A stretch of DNA of 64,000 nt from JAHZKN01 sp965250205 (GCA_965250205.1 CBDFNK010000021.1:124001-188000); one strand, 5' to 3'. Positions 35,430 to 44,448 are shown, numbered from the stretch's first letter. Numbers and translations: made by a program. Notes: generated by a model from the letters alone, not told the origin.

Positions 35430-37271
35430 ATGATCCGCCTTGTTGTGTTCCTCATTGCCATTCTTGCTATCGCCAGCGGTCTCGCTTGGCTGGCGGATCG
35501 GCCCGGCTCATTGGTCTTGAATTGGCAAGGCTATAAGATCGAAACCAGCGTCTTTCGCGCTATCGTAATTTTATCTCTGCTGGTCGCGGTAGGATTGTTG
35601 GCCTGGAATGCCATCCGCACCATTTGGCTGAGCCCAGCGTTGCTCGGCCGCTACATGCGCAAACAGCGTCAACGCAAGGGTCTTGATGCGCTTTCAAGCG
35701 GCATGATCGCTATTAGTGCTGGCGACCGCGCATCCGCGGGCCGATACGCACAACAGGCGCGCAAGTCGTTGCCCAATGAGCCGCTGACACATCTACTACG
35801 TGCCCAAACCGCACACCTGACCGGCGATCGCGCCACCGCCAAGCGCATTTATGAATCCATGCTATCTGCCCCTGACACCGAACAGCTCGGGCTACGTGGG
35901 CTCTATCTTGAAGCCACAGATATGAATGAGCCAGAGGCCGCGCGCCATTTTGCTGCCCGCGCCTTGGCTGCAAATCCAGCTCTCAGCTGGCCGGTCGATG
36001 CCACATTCAAGCACCAAGCCCAAGAAAAGAACTGGGTTGGTGCATTAGAAACCCTGGCGACCGCACGCCGTTATGGTCACGTTGACAAGCCAACCGCTGA
36101 TCGTCGCCGTGCTGTCTTGCTCACCGCACAAGCACAGGTATTGGAAGATAATCGCTCTGAGGACGCCTTAAAGCTGGCGCTTGAAGCTCACGGCCTAGCC
36201 AAAGATCTTGTGCCCGCCGCTGCTATTGCGGGTCGGTTGTTGGCCTCAAAAGGCAACACCAGTAAAGCTGCAAAAATTCTGCAAAAAACCTGGGTGCAGG
36301 CACCGCATCCCGATCTTGCAACGGCGTTTGCCTATGCCCGCATTGGCGATAGCCCGAAAGATCGCCTGGAACGGGTCCGCAAATTAGCCGCCCTGACGCC
36401 AAAAAATCCTGAAGGGCCAATCGCACTTGCCACGGCCGCCCTGGAAGCACGCGGCTTTGATGTTGCACGCCATGCCCTAGCCCCGCTACTCGAAGACGGT
36501 CTTACTCAGCGTGTGGCAACATTGATGGCGCGTATTGAGGGTGAACAAAACGGTGACAAAGGCCGTGTCCGCGAATGGCTCGCGCGTGCGATCACGGCTG
36601 GTCGCGATCCGGCCTGGACCGCCGATGGCGTCGTATCAGAACAATGGGCACCCATTTCACCTGTCACGGGCGAGCTTGATGCTTTTGAATGGCGCACGCC
36701 CGTCGCACGCGTTCCAGGACAAAATACACAAAGCCTGACTGCAAATGCAGAAGAACTGATCGCAGTTCTGGCCGCTGCACAGCAACAGCCGACCATTGAG
36801 GCTGTGAGCGAGTCTGCACCTTCAATGAGCCCCGAACCAAATGCGGACAAAGATCCCGTTGTTGTTTCAGACAAGGCGAAAAACGTGCAAGCCCCCCCGG
36901 CAGCTGATCAGATAAAAATAAAACCAAAAGACCCGGTGAGCGTATCACCCGGCACCACGCATGAGGCCACAGCAGACGCTGAACTCGTTGCCGCAAAACC
37001 GAGCGTCGGCCAGTACACATCAAAAGGCAGTCGCAAAAAGAAAAAGAAGTTTCAGCACCAACAGGCTTCCGTTGCTATCAAGGCTGAAAAAACTGCACCG
37101 CCATCTAAAACGAATTCTGCTGAAAACGCTGATACAAGAATAGACAAAGACGTAAAAAAGGAGCGCGAGCCGTTTAAAGCGCCCCATGCTCCTGATGATC
37201 CGGGCCCTGACGTCAGCGATCAAGACGTCACACCACCAGCCTTTAAAGGCTATCGGACGGCATCATCTTAA
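35430..37271 (+). CDS. hemY: HemY N-terminal domain, TPR membrane protein
   Basis: 613 residues. Two membrane helices open the protein (MIRLVVFLIAILAIASGLAWLA and AIVILSLLVAVGLLAWNAI), with the HemY segment ADRPGSLVLNWQGYKIETS between. TPR repeats fill about 80-400 (PNEPLTHLLRAQTAHLTGDRATAKRIYESML). The last 200 residues are Lys/Ala/Pro-rich and disordered, longer than usual. HemY-type proteins are linked to late haem synthesis without a proven enzymatic role. SD AAGGAA precedes the ATG. It ends the hemC-hemD-mitofilin run. Confidence 0.92.
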   Translation: MIRLVVFLIAILAIASGLAWLADRPGSLVLNWQGYKIETSVFRAIVILSLLVAVGLLAWNAIRTIWLSPALLGRYMRKQRQRKGLDALSSGMIAISAGDRASAGRYAQQARKSLPNEPLTHLLRAQTAHLTGDRATAKRIYESMLSAPDTEQLGLRGLYLEATDMNEPEAARHFAARALAANPALSWPVDATFKHQAQEKNWVGALETLATARRYGHVDKPTADRRRAVLLTAQAQVLEDNRSEDALKLALEAHGLAKDLVPAAAIAGRLLASKGNTSKAAKILQKTWVQAPHPDLATAFAYARIGDSPKDRLERVRKLAALTPKNPEGPIALATAALEARGFDVARHALAPLLEDGLTQRVATLMARIEGEQNGDKGRVREWLARAITAGRDPAWTADGVVSEQWAPISPVTGELDAFEWRTPVARVPGQNTQSLTANAEELIAVLAAAQQQPTIEAVSESAPSMSPEPNADKDPVVVSDKAKNVQAPPAADQIKIKPKDPVSVSPGTTHEATADAELVAAKPSVGQYTSKGSRKKKKKFQHQQASVAIKAEKTAPPSKTNSAENADTRIDKDVKKEREPFKAPHAPDDPGPDVSDQDVTPPAFKGYRTASS

Positions 37272-37340
37272 CGACCAGATGTGGTTATCAAAAGCGTGAA
37301 TATAGCTTTGGCGCAGTTGCTCAACAAATTTGATGCGCAC

Positions 37341-37475
37341 TCGATCAACCTGCGAAAAGTTGGGATCGCGACTTTGAGCAGATAAGTTGATCGCCAGTCT
37401 TAGGATAGAGTCATGAGATAGAGCGTTGCGCAAATAGCTTAACTGTTTACAAGAAAAGGCTCGACGCGCTAGAGC
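37341..37475 (+). repeat. Dispersed hairpin repeat, copy D
   Basis: The fourth copy of the family at 2810, in the same orientation. It has tcgatcaacctgcgaaaag, ctttgagcagataagttgat and the hairpin region tagagcgttgcgcaaatagc. It lies between the end of hemY and the LysR regulator; no gene is seen in 37272-37589. Confidence 0.87.
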
Positions 37476-37532
37476 AAAACCCCTTAAATCAGAACCGATT
37501 TTGGCGGATAATTTGATCTATATAAAAAAGTT

Positions 37533-37572
37533 AGAGTAAGCCGCACATTTAGTTAAATGCGCGGCTTACTCT
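37533..37572. repeat. Long inverted repeat upstream of the LysR gene
   Basis: The arms AGAGTAAGCCGC and GCGGCTTACTCT are perfect, and inside them CATTT and AAATG pair around AGTT, giving a 17-bp stem with one mismatch. A T-run follows on the minus strand. It ends 17 bp before the LysR start, so it could be an operator, an attenuator, or a terminator on the minus strand. Confidence 0.7.
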
Positions 37573-37589
37573 AGCGCTAAGGGACCTCA

Positions 37590-38471
37590 ATGGACTGGGA
37601 TAGACTGCGCATCTTTAACGCTGTCGCAATAGCGGGTAGTTTTACCCACGCAGGTGAAACGCTCGGGCTCAGTCAATCGGCAGTATCGCGCCAGATCTCG
37701 GCACTAGAACGCGATTTAAAAACACCGTTGTTCCACCGCCATGCGCGTGGCTTGGTAATGACAGCGGACGGGGAGATATTGTTTCAAACCGTGAGCGAAG
37801 TTGCCAACAAACTCAATCTCGCTGAATCACTTCTGTCACAATCCCAGAACATGCCATCAGGTGAGTTGAAAATAACGGCACCTGTCGGCTTTGGCACAGT
37901 GTGGATCACGCAGCGCCTGAATGAGTTCATGACACAGTACCCCGAGATCAGCATTGAACTGCTCCTTAATGATGAGCAGATTGATCTGGCAATGCGGGCA
38001 GCCGATGTGGCACTATGGACCAAAGAACCGGACCACCCCGAACTGATCCGGCGCCCCATCATGACCTCTAAGGTCCGCGCCTATGCCTCCAAGGCATATG
38101 TTGAGAAATTTGGTACCCCCAATACGATCGCTGGCCTCGATAACCATAAGCTCGTGTCTTACTCTGGCCATCCTGCGCAACATTTGGCGGCTGTTACCTG
38201 GCTTGCCACGATAGGACGCGAAAATAAGCCTCCAAGACCGGCGGCTTTTCGGGTGAACAGTGTTGTGGCCATGAAGTATGCCATTCGCGCTGGCCTAGGA
38301 ATCGGCATGATCCCAGATTACCTTACTGAACAGGAAAGTGACTTAGTAGGCGTGCTGAATGAAATTGAGCCACCAAGACTCACGCTTTACTTTGTTTACC
38401 CTGAAGAGCTCAAAAATTCCAAAAAAGTGCAGGTAATGCGTGATTTTCTTGTCGCCAAAACGCGCAACTAG
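37590..38471 (+). CDS. LysR family transcriptional regulator
   Basis: 293 residues. The helix-turn-helix is MDWDRLRIFNAVAIAGSFTHAGETLGLSQSAVSRQISALERDLKTPLFHRHARGLVMTADGEIL. The effector domain has GELKITAPVGFGTVWITQRLNEFMTQYPEISIEL, then DVALWTKEP and VVAMKYAIRAGLGIGMIPDYL. This is the subgroup often orphaned in Rhizobiales. No divergent target gene is adjacent; leuC downstream is separated by a terminator. Ligand unknown. Confidence 0.95.
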   Translation: MDWDRLRIFNAVAIAGSFTHAGETLGLSQSAVSRQISALERDLKTPLFHRHARGLVMTADGEILFQTVSEVANKLNLAESLLSQSQNMPSGELKITAPVGFGTVWITQRLNEFMTQYPEISIELLLNDEQIDLAMRAADVALWTKEPDHPELIRRPIMTSKVRAYASKAYVEKFGTPNTIAGLDNHKLVSYSGHPAQHLAAVTWLATIGRENKPPRPAAFRVNSVVAMKYAIRAGLGIGMIPDYLTEQESDLVGVLNEIEPPRLTLYFVYPEELKNSKKVQVMRDFLVAKTRN

Positions 38472-38610
38472 AAGTACAGATATGGTCACGCGTCTTTCGG
38501 TGATCCGAACGGAAACCGAGTTGCGTAGATTGTTCGTCTGAGGAGCGAGCTGAAACGGTTGTTTGCCACCACCTTTCAGTGTCACCTGTGGACGAATTTA
38601 AAACTTAACT

Positions 38611-38636
38611 CCGGGCTTCGTGCCCGGTTTTTTTTT
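38611..38636 (+). terminator. Intrinsic terminator after the LysR gene
   Basis: CCGGGC and GCCCGG enclose TTCGT and are followed by nine Ts. The remaining 38637-38798 upstream of leuC shows no leader peptide that I can identify. Confidence 0.9.
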
Positions 38637-38798
38637 ACCCAAATTTTGGCCGATTGATCCCAATTCGGGCCAGATGAGATGACAGACGCAGGATGGGCGC
38701 GGTCGATTTGTCTGATTTGCAGATGTGCCCCTCGGGCGCTATCTAGTGATCCAAATTGCGGGTCACTCAGCTATGCCCCGTTGTGATCCACACCATAT

Positions 38799-40217
38799 AT
38801 GGCCAAACAGATGCAAAAAACGCTCTACGACAAAATCTTCGATGACCACATTGTTGATCAACAGGATGATGGGACCTGTGTCCTCTATATCGATCGCCAC
38901 CTGGTTCATGAAGTAACCTCACCACAAGCCTTTGAGGGATTGCGGATGGCGGGCCGCAAAGTTCGCGCTCCGCAAAAGACCTTGGCCGTCGTCGATCACA
39001 ACATACCCACGACTGACAGGTCCAAGGGCATCGATGATGAAGACAGCCGCATTCAAATCGAGACACTGGCTCACAACGCTGCTGATTTTGGCGTTGAATA
39101 TTTTAATGAGCGTGATCCGCGTCAGGGTATTGTGCATGTTGTAGGGCCCGAGCAAGGTTTTACGCTACCTGGCACCACAATTGTTTGCGGCGATAGTCAC
39201 ACCTCAACACACGGTGCGTTTGGTGCCTTGGCACATGGTATCGGTACCAGCGAAGTAGAGCATGTGCTTGCAACGCAAACATTGATCCAGAAAAAAGCAA
39301 AGAATATGCGGATTAATGTTGATGGCAAGCTGCCCGAAGGCGTCACCGCAAAAGACATCATCCTTGCCATTATTGGTGAAATCGGCACGGCTGGCGGCAC
39401 GGGTCACGTTATAGAATACGCTGGCGAAGCCATCCGCGACCTGTCGATGGAAGGCCGCATGACGATCTGCAATATGTCGATTGAAGGCGGCGCTCGTGCG
39501 GGCCTCATTGCGCCAGATGAAAAGACCTATGAGTTTCTAAAAGGCCGCCCGAAAGCGCCAAAAGGTGCTGCCTGGGATATGGCACGCAGCTATTGGGACA
39601 CCCTCGTCACAGACCAAGGCGCCCACTTTGATCACGAAGTGACCTTGGATGCTGCCAATCTGCCACCGATCATCACCTGGGGCACCAGCCCTGAAGATGT
39701 CATTGCAGTATCCGGCAACATACCTGATCCCGCAGCCGCCAGTGATGCCAACAGGAGAGCTTCCATTGAACGTGCGCTCAACTATATGGGTCTTGAAGCG
39801 GGTGCAAAAATTACAGATGTGCCGCTTGATGTAATTTGGATTGGCTCGTGCACCAATGGCCGTATCGAAGATTTACGTGCCGTAGCCAAAATCGTCGAAG
39901 GTCACAAGATTTCATCGCGCCTCAATTACGCGATGATCGTGCCGGGTTCAGGTTTGGTCAAAGCACAGGCAGAAGCTGAGGGTCTTGATGCTATCTTTAC
40001 AGATGCAGGTTTTGAATGGCGCGAACCGGGGTGTTCGATGTGCCTAGGCATGAACCCCGATCAGTTAAAGCCTGGCCAGCGCTGTGCCTCAACCTCAAAC
40101 CGCAACTTTGAAGGCCGCCAAGGCTACAAAGGTCGTACCCACCTGGTGTCGCCTCAAATGGCGGCAGCAGCAGCCATTGAAGGTCACTTCGTGGATATCC
40201 GGACGTGGAAAGTCTAA
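38799..40217 (+). CDS. leuC: 3-isopropylmalate dehydratase, large subunit
   Basis: 472 residues; with LeuD it isomerises 2- to 3-isopropylmalate in leucine synthesis. It opens KTLYDKIFDDHIV. Iron-sulphur ligands appear in IGSCTNGRIEDL and in GCSMCLGMNPDQL; VCGDSHTSTHGAFGALAHGIGTSEVEHVLATQ and STSNRNFEGRQG are classic aconitase-family motifs. Two hypothetical genes separate it from leuD, 1.4 kb downstream. Confidence 0.98.
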   Translation: MAKQMQKTLYDKIFDDHIVDQQDDGTCVLYIDRHLVHEVTSPQAFEGLRMAGRKVRAPQKTLAVVDHNIPTTDRSKGIDDEDSRIQIETLAHNAADFGVEYFNERDPRQGIVHVVGPEQGFTLPGTTIVCGDSHTSTHGAFGALAHGIGTSEVEHVLATQTLIQKKAKNMRINVDGKLPEGVTAKDIILAIIGEIGTAGGTGHVIEYAGEAIRDLSMEGRMTICNMSIEGGARAGLIAPDEKTYEFLKGRPKAPKGAAWDMARSYWDTLVTDQGAHFDHEVTLDAANLPPIITWGTSPEDVIAVSGNIPDPAAASDANRRASIERALNYMGLEAGAKITDVPLDVIWIGSCTNGRIEDLRAVAKIVEGHKISSRLNYAMIVPGSGLVKAQAEAEGLDAIFTDAGFEWREPGCSMCLGMNPDQLKPGQRCASTSNRNFEGRQGYKGRTHLVSPQMAAAAAIEGHFVDIRTWKV

Positions 40218-40432
40218 GGTTTTGGGGGCAGACCTCAAGACAAGGGCCTAGCTTTAGGGTATGGGCTTCGGGGGGCAACGGTTGGGGTCAACTGTGGCTG
40301 GGGTAACCCGGCGTCGGCATTTGGTGTGAAAAATTCACATCCCTGCCTTGTCTTTGCCCCGTGTCCGGGTGATCTTCACCGCCGTGATGCAGAATCTAAT
40401 CTAAAGACGGAAACCCGCCAATTTTACGCCAG

Positions 40433-40996
40433 ATGATCAAACTCCCGATATCGTTTAATGAGCATCTCAGCACTATGTGGCGCATGCCGCGCGCGGGCAC
40501 TCGACTTGTTATTGCACTCACGGTCATCATCGGCCTGGCCGCACCAACCTTGGGTGATGGCCCGCCAAGCCCGGAAGAATATGTTTCGCATGTCGGGGGA
40601 AATGCCAAAATTATGGCTCCTGGTGAATTCAAACTGGATGGCAATCGCCAATGGTGTGGCAAACGCCCAGTTGTGGTTGACGATAAGCTTGATGACTATG
40701 GTGCCGCCTATCCAGGCTTCCTGATATTCAACTCCAAACTCATGTCACAGGTGTCAACACCAGTAAAATTTTGGATTTTTGCCCATGAGTGCGCCCACCA
40801 ATTTCGTGGGCCGGATGAAAAAACCGCAGATTGCTTTGCCGTCCAACGTGGTCGCCGCCAGGGCTGGCTAACCATCGACGGTGTTGAAGAAATCTGCCGG
40901 TTTATCTCGCCCGCCAAAGGCGACGTGATGCACTTTTCAGGCTCACACCGCTGCGAATACATGCGCCATTGCTACACCGATGTTAAAGTGCATTGA
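40433..40996 (+). CDS. Secreted putative zinc metallopeptidase
   Basis: 187 residues. A basic start and hydrophobic stretch (LVIALTVIIGLAAPTLG) form a signal sequence. The core has FWIFAHECAHQFRGPDEKTADCFAVQRGRRQGWL, where HECAH fits HExxH and the following D/E residues could give the third zinc ligand, as in gluzincins. Four or more cysteines (WCGKRP, ICRF, RCEYMRHC) suggest disulphides. The ATG near 40475 is an alternative start. The family is unnamed; peptidase function is inferred only from the motif. Confidence 0.75.
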   Translation: MIKLPISFNEHLSTMWRMPRAGTRLVIALTVIIGLAAPTLGDGPPSPEEYVSHVGGNAKIMAPGEFKLDGNRQWCGKRPVVVDDKLDDYGAAYPGFLIFNSKLMSQVSTPVKFWIFAHECAHQFRGPDEKTADCFAVQRGRRQGWLTIDGVEEICRFISPAKGDVMHFSGSHRCEYMRHCYTDVKVH

Positions 40997-41084
40997 CGCG
41001 CGTTCACCGATCCGGCCAACTAATCCCCGCCCCAAGCCCGTGCCCTTAAGCTAAGTCATCTGACTTCCTCTAAAGGGGCATGGC

Positions 41085-41516
41085 ATGCGCTTTGCCGACT
41101 ACACCAAGCGCCTTTTGAGCCTCGCGGCGACGCTGCATCGCTGGATCGACCTGCTGTCATGCCTAGATGCGGGGCGCAAAGCCAAGGTCGCCGTCTATGC
41201 CGACCAGGTGGCCGATACCCTGGCCCGGGCCGTTTTGGCGATTGAGGCGTTGAAACAGCAGCCCCAAAGCGCCCCGGCACGGCGTCAGATGCTGCGTGAA
41301 TTTGGCCGCATCAACGGATATATTGAAACCATCGTCGAAACATTGACCAACCACCTTGACGGCAGAAAGCTTGCTGGCGTTAAAAGACGGCTGGATCAGC
41401 TTGATGCGCTTGGACCGGATGAAAGCCTCGACCCACTGACCGCCAGTCGCCGCTTAGACCGGCTGGTTTCGTGTGAAGGGTATTTCCGAGCTCTTGGCGA
41501 TGCACTGCGTGCCTAA
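41085..41516 (+). CDS. Hypothetical helical protein
   Basis: 143 residues, predicted almost fully helical. Basic residues and leucines alternate, for example DQVADTLARAVLAIEALKQQPQSAPARRQMLREFGRINGYIETIVETL. No signal peptide, membrane helix or catalytic motif is visible. AGGGG precedes the ATG by about nine bases. It lies between the putative peptidase and leuD in the same direction. I do not recognise a family. Confidence 0.7.
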   Translation: MRFADYTKRLLSLAATLHRWIDLLSCLDAGRKAKVAVYADQVADTLARAVLAIEALKQQPQSAPARRQMLREFGRINGYIETIVETLTNHLDGRKLAGVKRRLDQLDALGPDESLDPLTASRRLDRLVSCEGYFRALGDALRA

Positions 41517-41659
41517 AGCGTGTCGCCAAAAAGTGGGCACCGGTTTTTGGATAAACGATACGCGAAGACAAAGACTTAAAGCGTGTCTCCTTTAATTGGT
41601 TTCACAGACATGCCTTAGATCAGCCGTTACCCGATCTGGGCCAGCACTTTGAGGACAGA

Positions 41660-42265
41660 ATGAAAAAATTTAACGCTCTACGCGCAACCGCTGCGCCCCT
41701 GCCAATGCGCAATATCGATACTGACATGATCATTCCAAAACAGTTTTTAAAAACCATCAAACGCACTGGTCTTGGCGCATCGTTGTTCTATGAATTGCGC
41801 TTTAATGAAGATGGCACAGCCAACGAAGATTTCGTGCTCAACAATCCGGCTTACAAGAATGCAGAGATTTTAGTCACCGGTGACAACTTTGGTTGTGGCT
41901 CATCACGCGAGCACGCGCCATGGGCGCTGTTGGACTATGGCTTTCGCTGTGTCATCGCACCCGACTTTGCAGACATCTTCTATAACAACTGCTTCCAGAA
42001 TGGCATCTTACCAATCAAGCTGCCCCAGGAAGAGGTTGATAAATTAATGGATGACGCTGAACGTGGTGCCAACGCTGTCATCACGGTTGACCTTGAAGCC
42101 CAAGAAATTCGCGGTCCCGATGGTGGTGTCATCAAGTTTGACATCGATCCCTTCCGCAAACATTGCCTGATGAATGGCCTCGACAACATCAGTCTGACGT
42201 TGGAGAAGACAGAGGCGATCTCATCCTATGAAGAAAAGGCGGCCACTGCGCGTCCGTGGGCCTAG
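41660..42265 (+). CDS. leuD: 3-isopropylmalate dehydratase, small subunit
   Basis: 201 residues. NIDTDMIIPKQFLKTIKRTGLG opens the swivel domain, and GDNFGCGSSREHAPWALLDYGFRCVIAPDFADIFYNNCFQNGILPIKL is the diagnostic segment. It pairs with LeuC upstream. Its stop is at once followed by a 69-bp tandem repeat. Confidence 0.98.
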   Translation: MKKFNALRATAAPLPMRNIDTDMIIPKQFLKTIKRTGLGASLFYELRFNEDGTANEDFVLNNPAYKNAEILVTGDNFGCGSSREHAPWALLDYGFRCVIAPDFADIFYNNCFQNGILPIKLPQEEVDKLMDDAERGANAVITVDLEAQEIRGPDGGVIKFDIDPFRKHCLMNGLDNISLTLEKTEAISSYEEKAATARPWA

Positions 42266-42430
42266 CTCAACACCGGTCTACCGCGTGTTGGGAATATTCT
42301 TTGGCCAACATTTCCTAAAGTCATGTTGGGCATACTCAACACCGGTCTACCGCGTGTTGGGAATATTCTTTGGCCAACATTTCCTAAAGTCATGTTGGGC
42401 ATACCCAACACCGGCTTGCTGAGTGTTGGG
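42266..42430 (+). repeat. 69-bp tandem repeat, about 2.4 copies
   Basis: Two identical 69-bp units (42266-42334, 42335-42403) and a diverged third start (42404 on). Each holds two inverted repeats: CAACAC...GTGTTG and CCAACAT...ATGTTGG. The third has a perfect CCCAACAC...GTGTTGGG. These stems match the repeat at 80-141. It separates leuD from gloA and lies just ahead of gloA's ribosome binding site, so copy number could tune gloA. Confidence 0.9.
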
Positions 42431-42448
42431 AATATTAGGAGACAATCA

Positions 42449-42844
42449 ATGGCAAAAGCAATTCATATGATGGTGCGTGTATTGGAAGAAGCGCGCTCAG
42501 TTACATTCTATGAAAAAGCCTTTGGACTGACCGTCGCCGATCGTGTCGACTTTGAGGACTTTACGCTGATCTATATGTCCAATCCTGAGGCTCCCTTTGA
42601 GATCGAACTGACGGTCAACAAAGGGCAAACCGAAGCCTATGATCTTGGCCATGGCTACGGGCATGTTGCTTTTGCCGTTGACGATCTCGAAGCAAAGCAC
42701 GCACGCCTCATCGGCGCAGGCCTGACGCCCGGCGATATAAAACAAATGGCACACAACGGGCGAGCCTTTGGCAAATTCTTCTTCATCCAAGACCCGGACG
42801 GCTACAAGATCGAAGTGCTGCAAAAGGGTGGCCGGTTTGTTTAG
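42449..42844 (+). CDS. gloA: Lactoylglutathione lyase (glyoxalase I)
   Basis: About 131 residues, a VOC-fold enzyme detoxifying methylglyoxal. It opens HMMVRVLEEARSVTFYEKAFGLTVADRVDFEDFTLIYMSNP, with EIELTVNKG and YGHVAFAVDDLEAKHARL. The C-terminal FFIQDPDGYKIEVLQKG carries the metal Glu. AGGAGA precedes the ATG at 42449; the frame's earlier part is the tandem repeat read through. The gene's 3' 134 bp are part of the 326-bp duplication, but this copy is intact. Confidence 0.93.
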   Translation: MAKAIHMMVRVLEEARSVTFYEKAFGLTVADRVDFEDFTLIYMSNPEAPFEIELTVNKGQTEAYDLGHGYGHVAFAVDDLEAKHARLIGAGLTPGDIKQMAHNGRAFGKFFFIQDPDGYKIEVLQKGGRFV

Positions 42845-43036
42845 CGCAGGGTGATTGTTATCGCGCGCAAAACGGTCACCGTATCGGTAATCCCGATCGC
42901 TGCGTTCACATGAGTCCGAATCTATACAGGAGAAGTCTTCAGTCAGCAGTTAGCTGTGATTTCGATCGTGTCTGCTATTGGTAGAAGCGGACATTTCGCT
43001 GGAAGTGGAAATCAACGCGATGGGCCAGAAGGAGAC
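42711..43036 (+). repeat. 326-bp direct repeat, left copy
   Basis: Includes the 3' end of gloA and about 190 bp downstream. It matches 47121-47446 at all but one position that I compared (cagtcagcag versus cagtcagcgg). The bases on either side differ, so the limits are sharp. Confidence 0.92.
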
Positions 43037-43083
43037 TAAAAAGGGGAAGGGAAAGCCCTTACTGATTGTTATGCTGGTGTTTT

Positions 43084-43740
43084 TTACAAAAGTATCCAGC
43101 CGTAGAAAATCGTTACTCCAATAGTATACGCAGCAAGAATGAAAACATTGACTGGTTTTCCAGAAAGTTTTGGCGTTTTAATCTGCGACACATTCAAGGC
43201 GGCAAGCCCTAAACCACTGATACATAGAACGACAGCAAACACGCCTTGGCTAAACAAACTTTCGAACAGAAAAACGAAAACAAGGAATAAACTATTATTA
43301 TCAATGGCCAGTCCGGTGTAGTTAGCACTATCGTCAAGACCGAATGTGCTGAAATAACTCAGCCGGGTCACCCCAGTTACGAGCATTACGAATACGACGG
43401 GAAGAAAAATAGGGTCAAATTTCCCATAACTCAAAATCAAGATGGCAGGCGTGACACCGTAACTTACGACATCTATTAGCAGATCAAGTTGCCCTCCAAA
43501 CGATCGGTCGGCACCTGTTCGGCCTTTCATTCTGCGCGCAATCAGACCATCGGCCCAGTCAAACGCGACGGCCCAGATCATACCTATCATCGCAGCAGAA
43601 TAATTACCTAAAATGATGAAATAGATGGCCAACAATGAGCAACCAAGACCTGTGAACGAACAAATGTTGGGGATATCCCTGACATAGGAAAGTATCGGTT
43701 TAGGCTGCAGTCCTTGAGGGGATGAATCATCAGTTGTCAT
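43084..43740 (-). CDS. CDP-alcohol phosphatidyltransferase (PssA-like)
   Basis: 218 residues with about six membrane helices. The family motif is DWADGLIARR (61-70) followed by FGGQLDLLIDVVSYG (81-95), which supplies the D-xx-DG-xx-AR...G-xxx-D-xxx-D ligands for two metals. The spacing between AR and G is a few residues longer than in most members. The pattern after FGGQ resembles CDP-diacylglycerol-serine O-phosphatidyltransferase. It transfers a phospho-head group from a CDP-linked alcohol. It is divergent from a cytidylyltransferase, hinting at a two-step head-group pathway. Confidence 0.88.
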   Translation of the reverse strand: MTTDDSSPQGLQPKPILSYVRDIPNICSFTGLGCSLLAIYFIILGNYSAAMIGMIWAVAFDWADGLIARRMKGRTGADRSFGGQLDLLIDVVSYGVTPAILILSYGKFDPIFLPVVFVMLVTGVTRLSYFSTFGLDDSANYTGLAIDNNSLFLVFVFLFESLFSQGVFAVVLCISGLGLAALNVSQIKTPKLSGKPVNVFILAAYTIGVTIFYGWILL

Positions 43741-43814
43741 AGTGAGACCTGAATGTTAGACAAGTGAAATCCTTTCATCAAAGTTGACATGATATGATCT
43801 ATGCTTCGCACCGT

Positions 43815-43862
43815 TTGGTTCGAAGGCTTGTTGGTTCGAAGGCTTGTTGGTTCGAAGGCTTG
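43815..43862 (+). repeat. Three 16-bp tandem copies
   Basis: TTGGTTCGAAGGCTTG is present three times with no mismatch between the divergent phosphatidyltransferase and cytidylyltransferase. The TTCGAA core is palindromic. Copy number could vary by slippage and affect either promoter. Confidence 0.92.
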
Positions 43863-44016
43863 CAGTTACCGAACATTCCACTGCTCCTGACTCTTTCGCA
43901 AGCCTAGCGTGATCCAAGCTCAACGGTCGTGAGAATGAGAGCAGTTTCTCATTGTCGGAAAATAGATGTTACCTAATAGCATTCGGACAGATCATGACAA
44001 AGGATAAAATTGAAGA

Positions 44017-44448
44017 ATGATTGTCTATACAGTGGGCACGTTTGATCTTTTGCATGTCGGTCATCTTGCCTTGCTAAACAAATGCAAAACAATGGGTGAT
44101 GTTGTTGCGGTTGGCGTCGCTTCAGATGACGTCGTAAATCAGTACAAACCTAACATCCCTATCATCCCTCTGGCCCAACGAGTGGAAATGTTGGAAGCAT
44201 TGGGTTGTGTCAATATTGTTCGCCCCTACTACGAACTCGAGTATGTTTCTGCTTGCAAGGAATTGAATGTAGATATTTTTGTGATCGGTGAAGATTGGGG
44301 GAGAAAACCCCATAATCTTGAAGTTGAGAGTTATTTAAAAGACGCCGGAAAACAGATCGTTCAAGTTCGCTATGACCCCAAAACCTCATCAACAAAAATA
44401 AAGCAAACGATCAATGCCCAATTCCAAGCGGGCGTGGAGAGTGCATAA
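44017..44448 (+). CDS. Glycerol-3-phosphate/ethanolamine-phosphate-type cytidylyltransferase
   Basis: 143 residues, a TagD-like nucleotidyltransferase. GTFDLLHVGH (7-16) contains the HxGH catalytic pair. IFVIGEDWGRK and the C-terminal SSTKIKQTI (like the ISTSxI motif) complete the fold. It would activate a phospho-alcohol with CTP. Which alcohol (glycerol, ethanolamine or other) cannot be told. The divergent CDP-alcohol transferase could use its product. Confidence 0.88.
   Translation: MIVYTVGTFDLLHVGHLALLNKCKTMGDVVAVGVASDDVVNQYKPNIPIIPLAQRVEMLEALGCVNIVRPYYELEYVSACKELNVDIFVIGEDWGRKPHNLEVESYLKDAGKQIVQVRYDPKTSSTKIKQTINAQFQAGVESA

Noticed and set aside
42266..42430. CRISPR or integron attC array
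   Set aside because: Units are 69 bp with no unique spacers or cassettes, and there is no integrase or Cas gene nearby.
43815..43862. CRISPR-like array
   Set aside because: The three 16-bp units are back to back without spacers, and no cas genes occur; a plain tandem repeat.
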